Shown here in pieces: positions 24,896-33,800 of a stretch of DNA of 48,027 nt. The notes below the pieces were generated by a model that searched no databases, was not told the origin of the DNA, and saw only the letters and a list, made by a program, of their open reading frames with translations. Every line of letters starts with the position of its first letter. The first letter of the stretch is position 1. The position numbers and the translations under genes were made by a program. The stretch lies in contig JANYDC010000087.1 in the NCBI GenBank assembly GCA_025359965.1, positions 1-48,027 on the forward strand, in the 5' to 3' direction. This stretch comes from Pedosphaera sp. GTDB taxonomy: Bacteria; Verrucomicrobiota; Verrucomicrobiia; Limisphaerales; SXQI01.

Positions 24896-25297
24896 TCAAC
24901 TCATTCGCTCAACCGAAGATAAGCAAAGGGTACGAAGCAAGGCCGCAAGGCCAGTTTTATCCAGACGTCTTTCTGAAATATCTATCATGGCGGCGTAAAG
25001 CTTTTCGGTAGCCACAGGGACCTCAATCCCGTTGCCCTCCAGAAATACAAGGGCTGCCGACATACCGGTGCGTTTGTTTCCATCCAGGAAGGCCTGCGCC
25101 TCCGCAATGTGGAAAGCATATGCGGCGGCAATCTCAAAAAGCCCACCCTGGCTGTAAAGCCAAACGTTGCAGGGCTGCATTGTGGCACTTTCAAGGGCTG
25201 CGCGATCCCGTAAACCATCCTGGCCCCCGTGCCGTTCAAGTGCCATGCGGTGGAGGGTTTCAACCTGCGGCACGGTGAGAAACAGAGGATCGCTCAA
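24896..25297 (-). CDS. doc: Doc/Fic-family toxin
   Basis: A 133-aa protein from TTG 25297 that overlaps the antitoxin TGA stop by TTGA. ATG codons further in would cut the first Fic helix. HIAEAQAFLDGNKRTGMSAALVFLEGNG is the Fic core in its Doc form (HxFxDxNKRT-like, here HxxxxQAFLDGNKRT). By family Doc phosphorylates elongation factor Tu. LTVPQVETLHRMALERHGGQDGLRDRAALESA is the typical Doc N-terminus. It forms an operon with the 62-aa gene upstream. Confidence 0.85.
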   Translation of the reverse strand: MSDPLFLTVPQVETLHRMALERHGGQDGLRDRAALESATMQPCNVWLYSQGGLFEIAAAYAFHIAEAQAFLDGNKRTGMSAALVFLEGNGIEVPVATEKLYAAMIDISERRLDKTGLAALLRTLCLSSVERMS

Positions 25298-25482
25298 TGG
25301 CTGAGTTTCCTCATCAGTTCCTCATGGCGCTCAAGCACCTTTTCACTAGTTTCCTTGAACCTTGCGGAATCCAAAGTGTGGATTTGGTTTTGCCCGCTAA
25401 TCCCAACGACAAACTCAACAACCTCCGCCTGCTCCTCGGGAGGCAGCGCTTTGATTTGTTCGATGATGGCATGAGCGGTCAT
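25294..25482 (-). CDS. Antitoxin partner of Doc (DUF2281-like)
   Basis: A 62-aa protein from ATG 25482. TAHAIIEQIKALPPEEQAEVVEFVVG is the N-terminal pattern of small antitoxins often annotated DUF2281, not classical Phd. The tail SARFKETSEKVLERHEELMRKLSH would form the helix that occupies the Doc groove. A good promoter (25489-25517) places the transcription start at or next to the ATG. Confidence 0.75.
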   Translation of the reverse strand: MTAHAIIEQIKALPPEEQAEVVEFVVGISGQNQIHTLDSARFKETSEKVLERHEELMRKLSH

Positions 25483-25488
25483 GCAAGC

Positions 25489-25517
25489 ATTATATCAGAT
25501 CATTGAACCAGTGGGAA
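25489..25517 (-). promoter_or_regulatory. Promoter of the antitoxin-doc operon, probably leaderless
   Basis: On the minus strand TTCCCA (25512-25517) is followed after 17 nt by a perfect TATAAT (25489-25494). Transcription would start about 7 nt downstream, at the ATG at 25482, so no room is left for a ribosome binding site. Confidence 0.6.
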
Positions 25518-25598
25518 GGGGCGGAGATGGCAATGCCCTGATCCTTATCCTGTTGGCCACCTGTCCTTAAAGATAAACGTGCAGTAAAACAACCCCTG

Positions 25599-26567
25599 TT
25601 AAAGACCCGTCTTTTTTGCGGCATTGTCCCGAAACAGGCTTCCGTCACGAATGTAGGTCCGAAGGACCTTAATATTTTTGTGTCCTGTTTGGTTTTGAAT
25701 GGATCTCTCGCTCGCACCCGACATGGCTGCTTGGGTGGCCAAACCGGCACGCAGTGAGTGGCCTGAGAAGGGGAGAGGCGGCTTGCCAATGGCCGCAAAA
25801 GCACGCTTTACAATGAGCGCCACGGAGTGGGCGCAAAGTCTATTTCCTTCAATCCTCCCGTGCTGGTTTACCTTTCGAAAAAGCGCGTCGCTTGAAATGC
25901 CTGATGCTGTCATCCACTCAAAAACCGACTTCACCGGGCAGGTCAGCGGATTGCTTCCGTAGGGAATGCCAATTTTTCGTCCGGCTCCAAGCTGGTCTGT
26001 TTTACTTTTGCGGACCAGGATGACAAGGCCGTCGTCAGCCATCTGGATCTGATCACAATTTAACGCAACCAATTCTGAGCGGCGCATCGCTCCGGCAAAG
26101 CCAAGCAGGATAAGAGCCTTGTCCCGGATTCCTGCGAGCGTGGTGAGATCGAATCCGTTGCAGATGGCTTGAAGGTCCTTGAGTAAGGCTGGGGCTTTTC
26201 TTTCCTCGGGCACACTATTCTGCCTCCGGATGCCAAGCCATGTTTGTCTGACTCGAACATCATCCACTGGATTTTCAACACCGCGAATGCGGTGGACTTT
26301 GCCGATAACAGTAAGCCTGCGCCGGATGGTTGCCACCTTATGGATTTTTGCCCGCGAAGCCAGATAGGCGCAGACGCATTCCGGTCGCGCGGGAAGCGCA
26401 GAAATTCGGTGGGATAAACAGAAACGCTGGAAATCTTTCCAATCGTCCTTGTAGGCGCGGGCGGTATTTTCCGGAATCGAATCCCTGGCAGCTGCCTGGG
26501 CCTCAGCCAGCAAATCCTCAATCGAGACAGAGTCGTTTCCTTGAATGAGCGGCGGAGTTCGGACCAT
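25599..26567 (-). CDS. Tyrosine site-specific recombinase
   Basis: A 322-aa protein from ATG 26567, with GGGGAAA just upstream; a GTG one codon earlier is also possible. The N-terminal core-binding domain reads IPENTARAYKDDWKDFQRFC and ATIRRRLTVIGKVHRI. The catalytic residues are visible: Arg in GAMRRSELVALN, Lys in VRKSKTDQ, His-x-x-Arg in SGHSLRAGLATQ, His in QTGHKNIKVL, and nucleophilic Tyr in RTYIRDGSLF. The C-terminal RDGSLFRDNAA matches the plasmid/transposon group with Cre-like organisation. It may resolve multimers or integrate the element. The palindrome at 26657-26691 is the candidate core site. A degraded copy of its 3' end lies at 24788. Confidence 0.9.
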   Translation of the reverse strand: MVRTPPLIQGNDSVSIEDLLAEAQAAARDSIPENTARAYKDDWKDFQRFCLSHRISALPARPECVCAYLASRAKIHKVATIRRRLTVIGKVHRIRGVENPVDDVRVRQTWLGIRRQNSVPEERKAPALLKDLQAICNGFDLTTLAGIRDKALILLGFAGAMRRSELVALNCDQIQMADDGLVILVRKSKTDQLGAGRKIGIPYGSNPLTCPVKSVFEWMTASGISSDALFRKVNQHGRIEGNRLCAHSVALIVKRAFAAIGKPPLPFSGHSLRAGLATQAAMSGASERSIQNQTGHKNIKVLRTYIRDGSLFRDNAAKKTGL

Positions 26568-26656
26568 CACTTTCCCCTAAAAAATATTCCCCGTTGCAGG
26601 CCTTTGGTCAGTGATGATGGCACAAAAAAACGAGGAAAACAAGAGGCTTAGATCCC

Positions 26657-26691
26657 CTAACTTACGATAACGTACCATTATCGTAAGTTAG
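26657..26691. repeat. loxP-like palindrome: candidate recombinase core site
   Basis: CTAACTTACGATAA at 26657-26670 is the exact reverse complement of TTATCGTAAGTTAG at 26678-26691, with a 7-bp asymmetric centre (CGTACCA). Arms of 14 bp around a 7-bp spacer match the geometry of tyrosine-recombinase core sites (loxP has 13-bp arms and an 8-bp spacer). It lies 90 bp upstream of the recombinase start. It is not followed by a T-run, so a terminator is less likely. No second copy was found in the window by eye. Confidence 0.7.
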
Positions 26692-27223
26692 AAACGCATC
26701 TTACTACTCCGTAACCAAATGCATAGGTCCTTTATGAGTGACTATCAATGGCCGCAGAGGAGCCAGTTTTCCCGCGCCTGTTTGACCTGGGCAAACGCTG
26801 ATGCTCACGAGATCAGGATTCTCCGATCCTTTTTGAAGGCATTTTCTCGATGGCAAACCGCACCCAAGAAATTGTCCTCACGTTTTCCGGTCACACTTTC
26901 CCCTGCTTATTGCAGCAGCTGAGCCTCAAGCAAAACGTAGGTTTCATGGGGTTTTCACCGCGAACATTCGCAACCGCAGTACGCGTGAAGCTTATGCGCG
27001 GGCCATCTCCCAATTTTGTCAGTGGCGCGACGAGCGACGTTTTTCTTTAGAAGTTGCTTGAGCCGGTGGTCATTGCCGCTATGACCTCGCGGTTTTTCTG
27101 AGGCGGTAATGGTAGAAGCTTGAAAAGCCCTTACTAGTCCAAGACAGTGGTTGAGGCGTAGAAATGCAGGTTGTCAAGGGCTAGCCATTGTCACTGGAAT
27201 TGCTACGATAATTAATTAGTATG
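26692..27223. other. Mostly gene-free gap between the recombinase site and the immunity gene
   Basis: About 530 bases without a functional gene. The segment 26939-27090 is a recombinase relic, listed separately. The rest has only short frames with non-protein-like translations. Confidence 0.5.
26939..27090 (+). pseudogene. Relic of a second tyrosine recombinase (N-terminal SAM-like domain)
   Basis: The plus-strand frame starting near 26939 reads FTANIRNRSTREAYARAISQ, then FCQWRDERRFSLEVA and a stop at 27059. This closely matches the core-binding N-terminal domain of phage-type integrases (FFTxNIRNxNTREAYARAxxxF). After a one-base shift the frame from 27057 gives LEPVVIAAM, the next stretch of the same domain. 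The start, the shift and the absent catalytic domain show a decayed fragment. It differs from the intact recombinase at 25599 and is on the opposite strand. Confidence 0.65.
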
Positions 27224-27862
27224 CTATTCTATCAAGCCCAGATTGAGTTGTCGGATACGACTTTCAAAAGCTTTGAAGCGCACGGCTGCGGGGTCGGTCC
27301 GCTCGCCAATCTCAATAATTTTCCGCTTAAGAAACTCTTCCGACTCTTGGCGCCGTCCAAGCAAATGCAATGCTGTGGGTATTCTATACGCGGCCGGTTC
27401 TGGCATTGCAAATCGTGCCGATCCCAGAGCTTCTAAAAGAGTGTTCAAGTCTGCGTGATTTTTAATAAACGGTAAACCATCGGTTGTTAATGCATCGACC
27501 AAGTCGCGAGCTAAAAGTTCTACCGAGCTGTTCTGCGAAAAGACAAAAGCCTTATAAGCCTGATTTGGCCCCATATAGCCAATGTTTCCAGATAGGGATG
27601 GGGGGGCAAACTCATTAAATGGCTCCGCAGTGAGCTTGGCAACCAACCGCTCAAGCTGCTGATTCCTAACACCGACTACCGGGTTTACTTCAAGCATCCC
27701 TTCACGTGTGCGAACGGCTCTATTTAGGCCAAGCCACCCCATCGAATCCAGAGTTTCTGGAATTGTGAATAGTTCCTGCTTTCGCTTTACGAAGCCAAGT
27801 AAGAGAAGCTTTTCGTGCAAAGTAGCGAATACGAATTTAACAAAATCTTTGGGAGTGTTCAT
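27224..27862 (-). CDS. Putative immunity protein of the RHS toxin
   Basis: A 212-aa soluble protein from ATG 27862 (MNTPKDFVKFVFATLHEKLL), 5 nt after the RHS gene stop and on the same strand. It has no signal peptide, so it would stay in the cytoplasm, and no enzyme motif. The opening FVKFVFATLHEKLLLLGFVKRKQELF resembles the start of DUF4304-like proteins, some of which are immunity proteins, but I am not sure of the match. The reason for the call is position: immunity genes of polymorphic toxins sit directly downstream of the toxin tip. It would then protect the producer from the DNase-like tip of the 2315-aa protein. Confidence 0.65.
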   Translation of the reverse strand: MNTPKDFVKFVFATLHEKLLLLGFVKRKQELFTIPETLDSMGWLGLNRAVRTREGMLEVNPVVGVRNQQLERLVAKLTAEPFNEFAPPSLSGNIGYMGPNQAYKAFVFSQNSSVELLARDLVDALTTDGLPFIKNHADLNTLLEALGSARFAMPEPAAYRIPTALHLLGRRQESEEFLKRKIIEIGERTDPAAVRFKAFESRIRQLNLGLIE

Positions 27863-27867
27863 CAATG

Positions 27868-30800
27868 TTAGTCAGTATAACGAATTATTCTCACACTTGT
27901 TGGGGGAAGCGGAGCACCAACTTCCAACCCGGCTGCGGCTGCATTCGCTCCCTTTGGAACAGCTCCTCCTGCCCTTATAATAGGGAATCCCGCTTCTTGA
28001 TTAGCTGTCAGAACGGCCTTCGCTCCATTTTTTACTTCGACAAACTCAAGCTGACCTAATGCATTGCGAATCAACAGATCAGGCCGAGTTCTTACGGCAC
28101 CAGCTTGCAATGTAATTTCGCCACCTACAATTGTTCCACCCTCGGCTTCGATAGCAGCTATCGCTCTGGTCACACCAGCTTGTCCTTTAAGAACTGGACC
28201 AATCCCTCCCCTGGCAGTACTAAGTGCAATTGCTGAGCTTCCTTTTAGCATGGCACCAGCCTCTGTTGCAAGGGGGCCAAGTATGCTTCTCGCTCCTTTT
28301 GCCGCTGGACCCAGAATGCTGAGCCCAACCTTTAGGGACGCCTCGGTTTTGGAAACATCACCGCCGGTTAAAGGATCATGACCGGTTTTGAGTTCATATA
28401 GGCCTTTTGCGGTCATCACTCCAGGAGTGATATCGGCCAAGCGGGAAGCATCTGCTAACGCCTGACTTTCACCATGATCCCAATCAGGATTATCGACACC
28501 CCGAAACCTTGTTGCGTACTGTTGCGGCAAAATGGACCGAATTGCCGAATTAATAGAGTCAATCCAGTCTAAACCCGACGGGTCGCTGAGCCGCAGCGGA
28601 TTGTTTCCCGCATATGAGTAAGTATTCCAGCGTTGAGGTTGTGAAATCCAAGAACGGCTGACAGCACACGCCAGCGGATCTACGCGCGTGAACCGTCCTA
28701 AACTTGCCGTCAGAAACCTTGCCTCAAAGCAATGCAGCCCGCTCTCAGCATCACGTTCCTTCTGAGTGAACTGGTAATCTTCACCTCCGCTTCGCGTGCG
28801 AGCCTCACCGCGCGTGTGGCCGAATGGATAATTGGCGCTTTCCTCAACCAGTGCTCCGGCGGCATCGCTTACTATGCTGGAGGAACCAAGGTGGTCCTGG
28901 TGATAGAACCTCAGCGAGAGCGCGGGATTGGGAACTTCCAAATCGACCGAGGCCTGCGCATACATCGCCTCGTGAGGTGCGAGGACGGACGGGAGATCGG
29001 AAAAATTGAGGTTTGGAGATGAAATCTTGGTCTGCCAGTTCTGAAGGTCCGGAGCAAAACGCCAGAGTGTCGTTGAGGGTAGAGAGTTGAAAGTTGAAAG
29101 AGGCCAGGCCTCCAATCCATAGCCGGGCAGGAAATCCCCCTCCGGCGGCGCGCGCAGGTTTGGCATCGGACCTGGATACGCACCCGTAACGCGCAGCGTT
29201 GCTCCAGCCAGAGCTTTCACCCACATAATACTTCCCGCCGGGAGAGTATCGGTTTGCGATAAGAAGGCAAAGGTACGCGTCGCAGTATCCCATTTGTAAA
29301 TGGCCTCAGTTTTTTCCGTGGCAGCGAGTTGTGCCCCTCCGTTCAGCGCGGTCACCGCCACGGAGATGAGATTCCACCCCGTGTTAACCCGGAACCGTTC
29401 CACGCGCCTGTTGGCAGAGAGTGTGCCTGTGACGCGCGCGATGCGAGTGTTTCCGTTGAAGACAAATTTGGTTGGGGCGTCAAACTCGCGCACCTCGAAA
29501 TGCTTTCCCACATAAACGGTGGTGTAGGGATATGCTACGCGAGGCGCGAGCCCTCCGGGCAGCGCAGTCTTCTTGAAGACGCGCTTGGTGATGCGCCTGT
29601 CGGTAAAGTCGTAGGCATACTCGGCTCGCATGGTCTCGTCCTCGAGCGCCACGAGCCTGTCCTTGAAATCCCAAGTGGCCGCCATGCCGTCAACGTAGGT
29701 CATGTTGCCATTGGAGTCATAAGCGTATGCGCGGTTGGCGGAGGCAGTGGCAGCGAGGGTGAGCGCATGCGGGCCCGCCGGGTCGCTGGTTGCGCGTCCT
29801 GTGCGGTTAAACCGACCAGACGTGCCGCCGTAGCTCATCGCACCTAGGTCCGTGACGGAGAGTTCGCGCTCGGTTTGCACGATGGGCGAATTTTGCGCAA
29901 GCATGTTCCCGATGCGGTCGTAGCGGTAGGTTATCTCGCCGTTCTTTGCCGGAGCTGTACCGGGCAGCGTGAATGAATACTGTACGTGGGTAAGGCGGTA
30001 GAGATCGTCGTATTGGAAAAGCTGCGTGTTGCGCCGCTTGTCGCCGGAGGGAACGACAGAACCGGGACGGTTGTCGGTAATGGACCTGATGTTCGAGACG
30101 CCGTCGAAATCGTAGCCGAAGGCAATGAGCGGCGAGGCCGTACCGGCCTGTGGCGCGGTGACGAGCGAGTTAAGCCGCAAGCGCGAGTCGTAGGCGTAAT
30201 CGGTCTTGATGCCGTTCCCGTAAAGGATGCCAGCCTGTTGGCCAGAAGGCAGATAGACGAGATTGGAAATAATACTGCCAGTCGGCCCGCCAGTAATGCG
30301 GGAGAGAAGATTGCGGTCGTTGTATTGGTAACCGATGGCATCGTTGTCCGGATAAGTGAGCGAGACAATCCGGTCCACTGAGTCGTAAGCAAACCCGGTG
30401 CGGTACCCGACAAGCTGTCCGTGGAGCGGGTCGCGCACACGCTTGACCACATAGTCCACTCGGTCGCGAGCGTCGTAGCTAGTGTGTTCCTCTCCGGACA
30501 GATCCCAGACATAAGCGAGCTTGCCCTGGAGGTTTAAGGCCGTTCCGAACGATCCGTCCCCCAAATCCAGATTGGTGACCGGCGCATCATAGAAATAAGC
30601 CACATCGGGACGATTCGTAGTCGAAACGGGGAGCAGAGGGTTGAAGGCGAAGTTAAACGAGAACGGCTGGCCTTCGTCGTGGTAGTCCTCTGTAAGGATG
30701 CGATTCGCGCCGTCGTAGGTGTAGGTGATCCCCTGCCCTTTGGCGTCGGTAGACTGGGTGAGATTAGAGGCATCGTCGAAATCAAAGTGCATCAGCCCCC

Positions 30801-33800
30801 GGTCAAGGTCATTCATGAACGTCTTACGCTGGAGCCCGTCGTAGCTCATCAGCTTCACGTTGTTCTGCGAATCGGTGATTTTGGTGAGTTGATCGTTGAG
30901 GTCATACTCGTAGCGCGTGGTCCACGCCACAGGAGGAGTCCCCGAGTCTCCCAAGGGCTTGCCGTCATCTGTCAAACGCACCACCTCCTGAACCTCAACC
31001 AGCCGACCCAATCCGTCATTCCGGTGGACCATGGGCGTATCGTGATAAGGGGAAAGAGGGTCAGAATCGTTCTCATCAAAGGACCGGGTCAGCAGTGGTT
31101 CATAAACCGTCTGGCGGAAAGTACCGTCCGGGTTCGTGGCAGAAACCTCACGAAGAGTGGCATCGTAAACAGTCGAGCTTTTGTGGGCAGCTGAAAGCTT
31201 AAGCGGCACCAAGCTTCCGTTAAGCGAGAACAAACCTGACCACTCAGGGGCCTCAACGCTCTCAAAAGCCAATTGATTGTCCAACGTTCCTTCGATGAGC
31301 GAGAAAAAAGGGTTGAGGCCAGCGGAAGCTTTCATTCGGGCATTGAACATCACCGCCCCACTGACAGAGACGCGGGGAGGACCGCCGGTCTCAGCAAGTT
31401 CTGCTTCGGTTTTGGAAAGAAGGTTCCGTCCGAGTCCATCGACAAACTGACGGGATATTAAGTAGCTGTCGCGTTTCGCGGCGGCCACCAAATTGGTCTT
31501 ATCCAACTGCCGACTCTCAATGTAGTTGACCAGATTTGTCCCGAGGTAGGGGACGGCAAGCGCGTAGGAATATTCGGTCGTAGGAAGATCAACCGAGTCG
31601 CCCGGGCGAATGATATTGATCAACCGGCCAAACTCGTCATAGCGATAATTGGTGCGGTTGCGATTGAAGTCAGTGGATTCGGTAACTGTCCCAAACCCGG
31701 GATCGTACGCCGCGCGAAACACCAGCGGATCCTTTCCTTTGCCCAGGTGTATGGTTTCCGTTAACGGATAAGTGTGGAAGTCGGTGTCATACTCAATTTC
31801 GCGGGCGTGGCCTTTGTCGAAATCAACCTCACCATCGCGAGCAATGCCAAGCGGATCGATCAAAACCACCGGATTGCCGTAAACATCATATTTGGTGCGA
31901 GCTGTGCGGACAAACTTTTCCCGGACAGCAGGATCGATCCATTCAAGTTTGAGACTTAAGTCACCCCGAAACACCTCCCCAAAGTGATTGGTGGAAAGAG
32001 TGGGATCATCGTAGAAAAACTGCGCTCGCGAAAGAACCACTCCCTTTTCGTCGCTCAGTTCGGTTGAAACTGGTTCCCGGATCAGCCAAAGGTTGAGGTT
32101 AAGAGCAAACTGGTTGGTGGTAAACCGTTCGTCATCGAAGGCGGATCGGTCTCCGTTCTCTACGATGCCATAATCCCGAATGGCGGTTTTGTTGCCGTAG
32201 TCGTCATATTCAAACTCGCTCTCGAGCCGCCTCTCTGTTCCGCGCCCCAGTTCCCGTATAAGTTTGGATGAGGACGTGGGATGGGCGAAACGCACTTCGC
32301 GCCCGTCAGTTCCTTTGTAAAGGAGCCTGGGAGGCAATTGCCATTCGGTCATTTCCTCAGTAAAAATGCCGCCCGTTTCATTCTCCGTCTCCAGCCGCAG
32401 AAGGCGGCCTTTCATCGCTTCGGAAAAACGGCCTGTATCAAAAAATGACCGCGTGACCAAGGTCGGAGCGGAGGGATCACCCACCTCATCCTGTTCAACT
32501 CGCGCGAAGCCCCTAAATTGCTTCTCAACGGGATCGTAGTAACCATCGTGGTAGTGCAGCCGCGTGAGGTAACGATGGCCAAGCGAATCGTCCGTCTCGA
32601 CGCTTGAAACCACTTGCACGGGGAAGGGCGTTGAGTCTGGCCAGGGTGTTCCGCGCTCAGAATCCGCCAGCATATACTCCGTGGAGGAAGTGTAATGAAT
32701 GGCGATAACGCGGCCGATGCCGTTGGAAATACGATTGATCTGATGGTTACCGGTGACGCAGCCTAGGAGTTCGCCGATATCGACAGCCTGAATTCGGGAG
32801 TCGTGCGACGAATCCGCATAGACGAGGTCGGAACTGCCGTTCCCGTTGATATCCGCCCAGCGGAGAACCGCGCCGGAAGCGAGATCGTTCGGCAACCCAG
32901 TCACCGTATGGCGGCTGGTGAAAGTTCGGTTGCCCAGATTGAGCCAAAACCAAAGCTCTCCCGGAACCGGCCTTTCAATTACCAGATCAGCCAGTCCATC
33001 TCCATTGATGTCCATGAACCTGGATCCCTTCAAAAAAGTCTCGTCAGGCAGATCCGGGACCTGTATCAGGACCGATTCAAGAAATCTCCCGTAACCCAGA
33101 CCCATTGCAAAATCGACGCCGCCCGCATGCAAGCGCGCCAAGTCCGGCACCCGATCTCCGTTCAAGTCGGCAAGTTCCGTTCCAGGCTCGTCAAACACAT
33201 AGCCGCTCACATCGCTGCCTTCAGCCTGAAGCATGGGGGAGTAGCCCTGACTTCCCAGGTTCAGCCAAACCTGTAAAACCTGCCCGTCTCCCGCGCTACG
33301 AACAATGTCGGACCTTTTGTCAAAATCAATATCAGCAACCCGGACATTGGGTTCTCCGAAGGGGGCGGGCGGTGGAAAATCCCCACCATCCATCAGCCGA
33401 AGTCCATCCCAGCCGATATGGCTGGAGTTGCGAAAAAAGGCGACGGAACCATCAGCCCTCTTCAAAACGAGGTCCGCGAGACCATCACCATCCATATCGG
33501 CAAGATGCACCAGATTTGTTTGTAGCCCGAGGGCGAGAGCTTGTGGTTCGCCTGACATCTCAAATCTGCTCCAGCCGATGGTACCGTTTCGAACCCCTTG
33601 GTTGATCCAAGCCTCATGCGCCACGCCCAAAGTGCCGTTGCCCGGCGTTCTCAAAATATCGGGCAAACCGTCGCCGTTCAGATCGACAAACTCGGCATTC
33701 TCGGCGTCCATGACCGTTGGTGGAGCGTTTGAGGAAATGAGGATGGCCCCGGAAGCATTGATGATTGAGGGAGGATGGCAAACGGCATAGTCCATCGAGA

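Noticed and set aside
25490..25804. 104-codon minus-strand frame overlapping the recombinase 3' end
   Set aside because: It is out of frame with the intact recombinase, whose catalytic motifs lie in the same bases.
26657..26691. Intrinsic terminator
   Set aside because: The hairpin is AT-rich without a T-run on either side and lies upstream, not downstream, of the recombinase gene.
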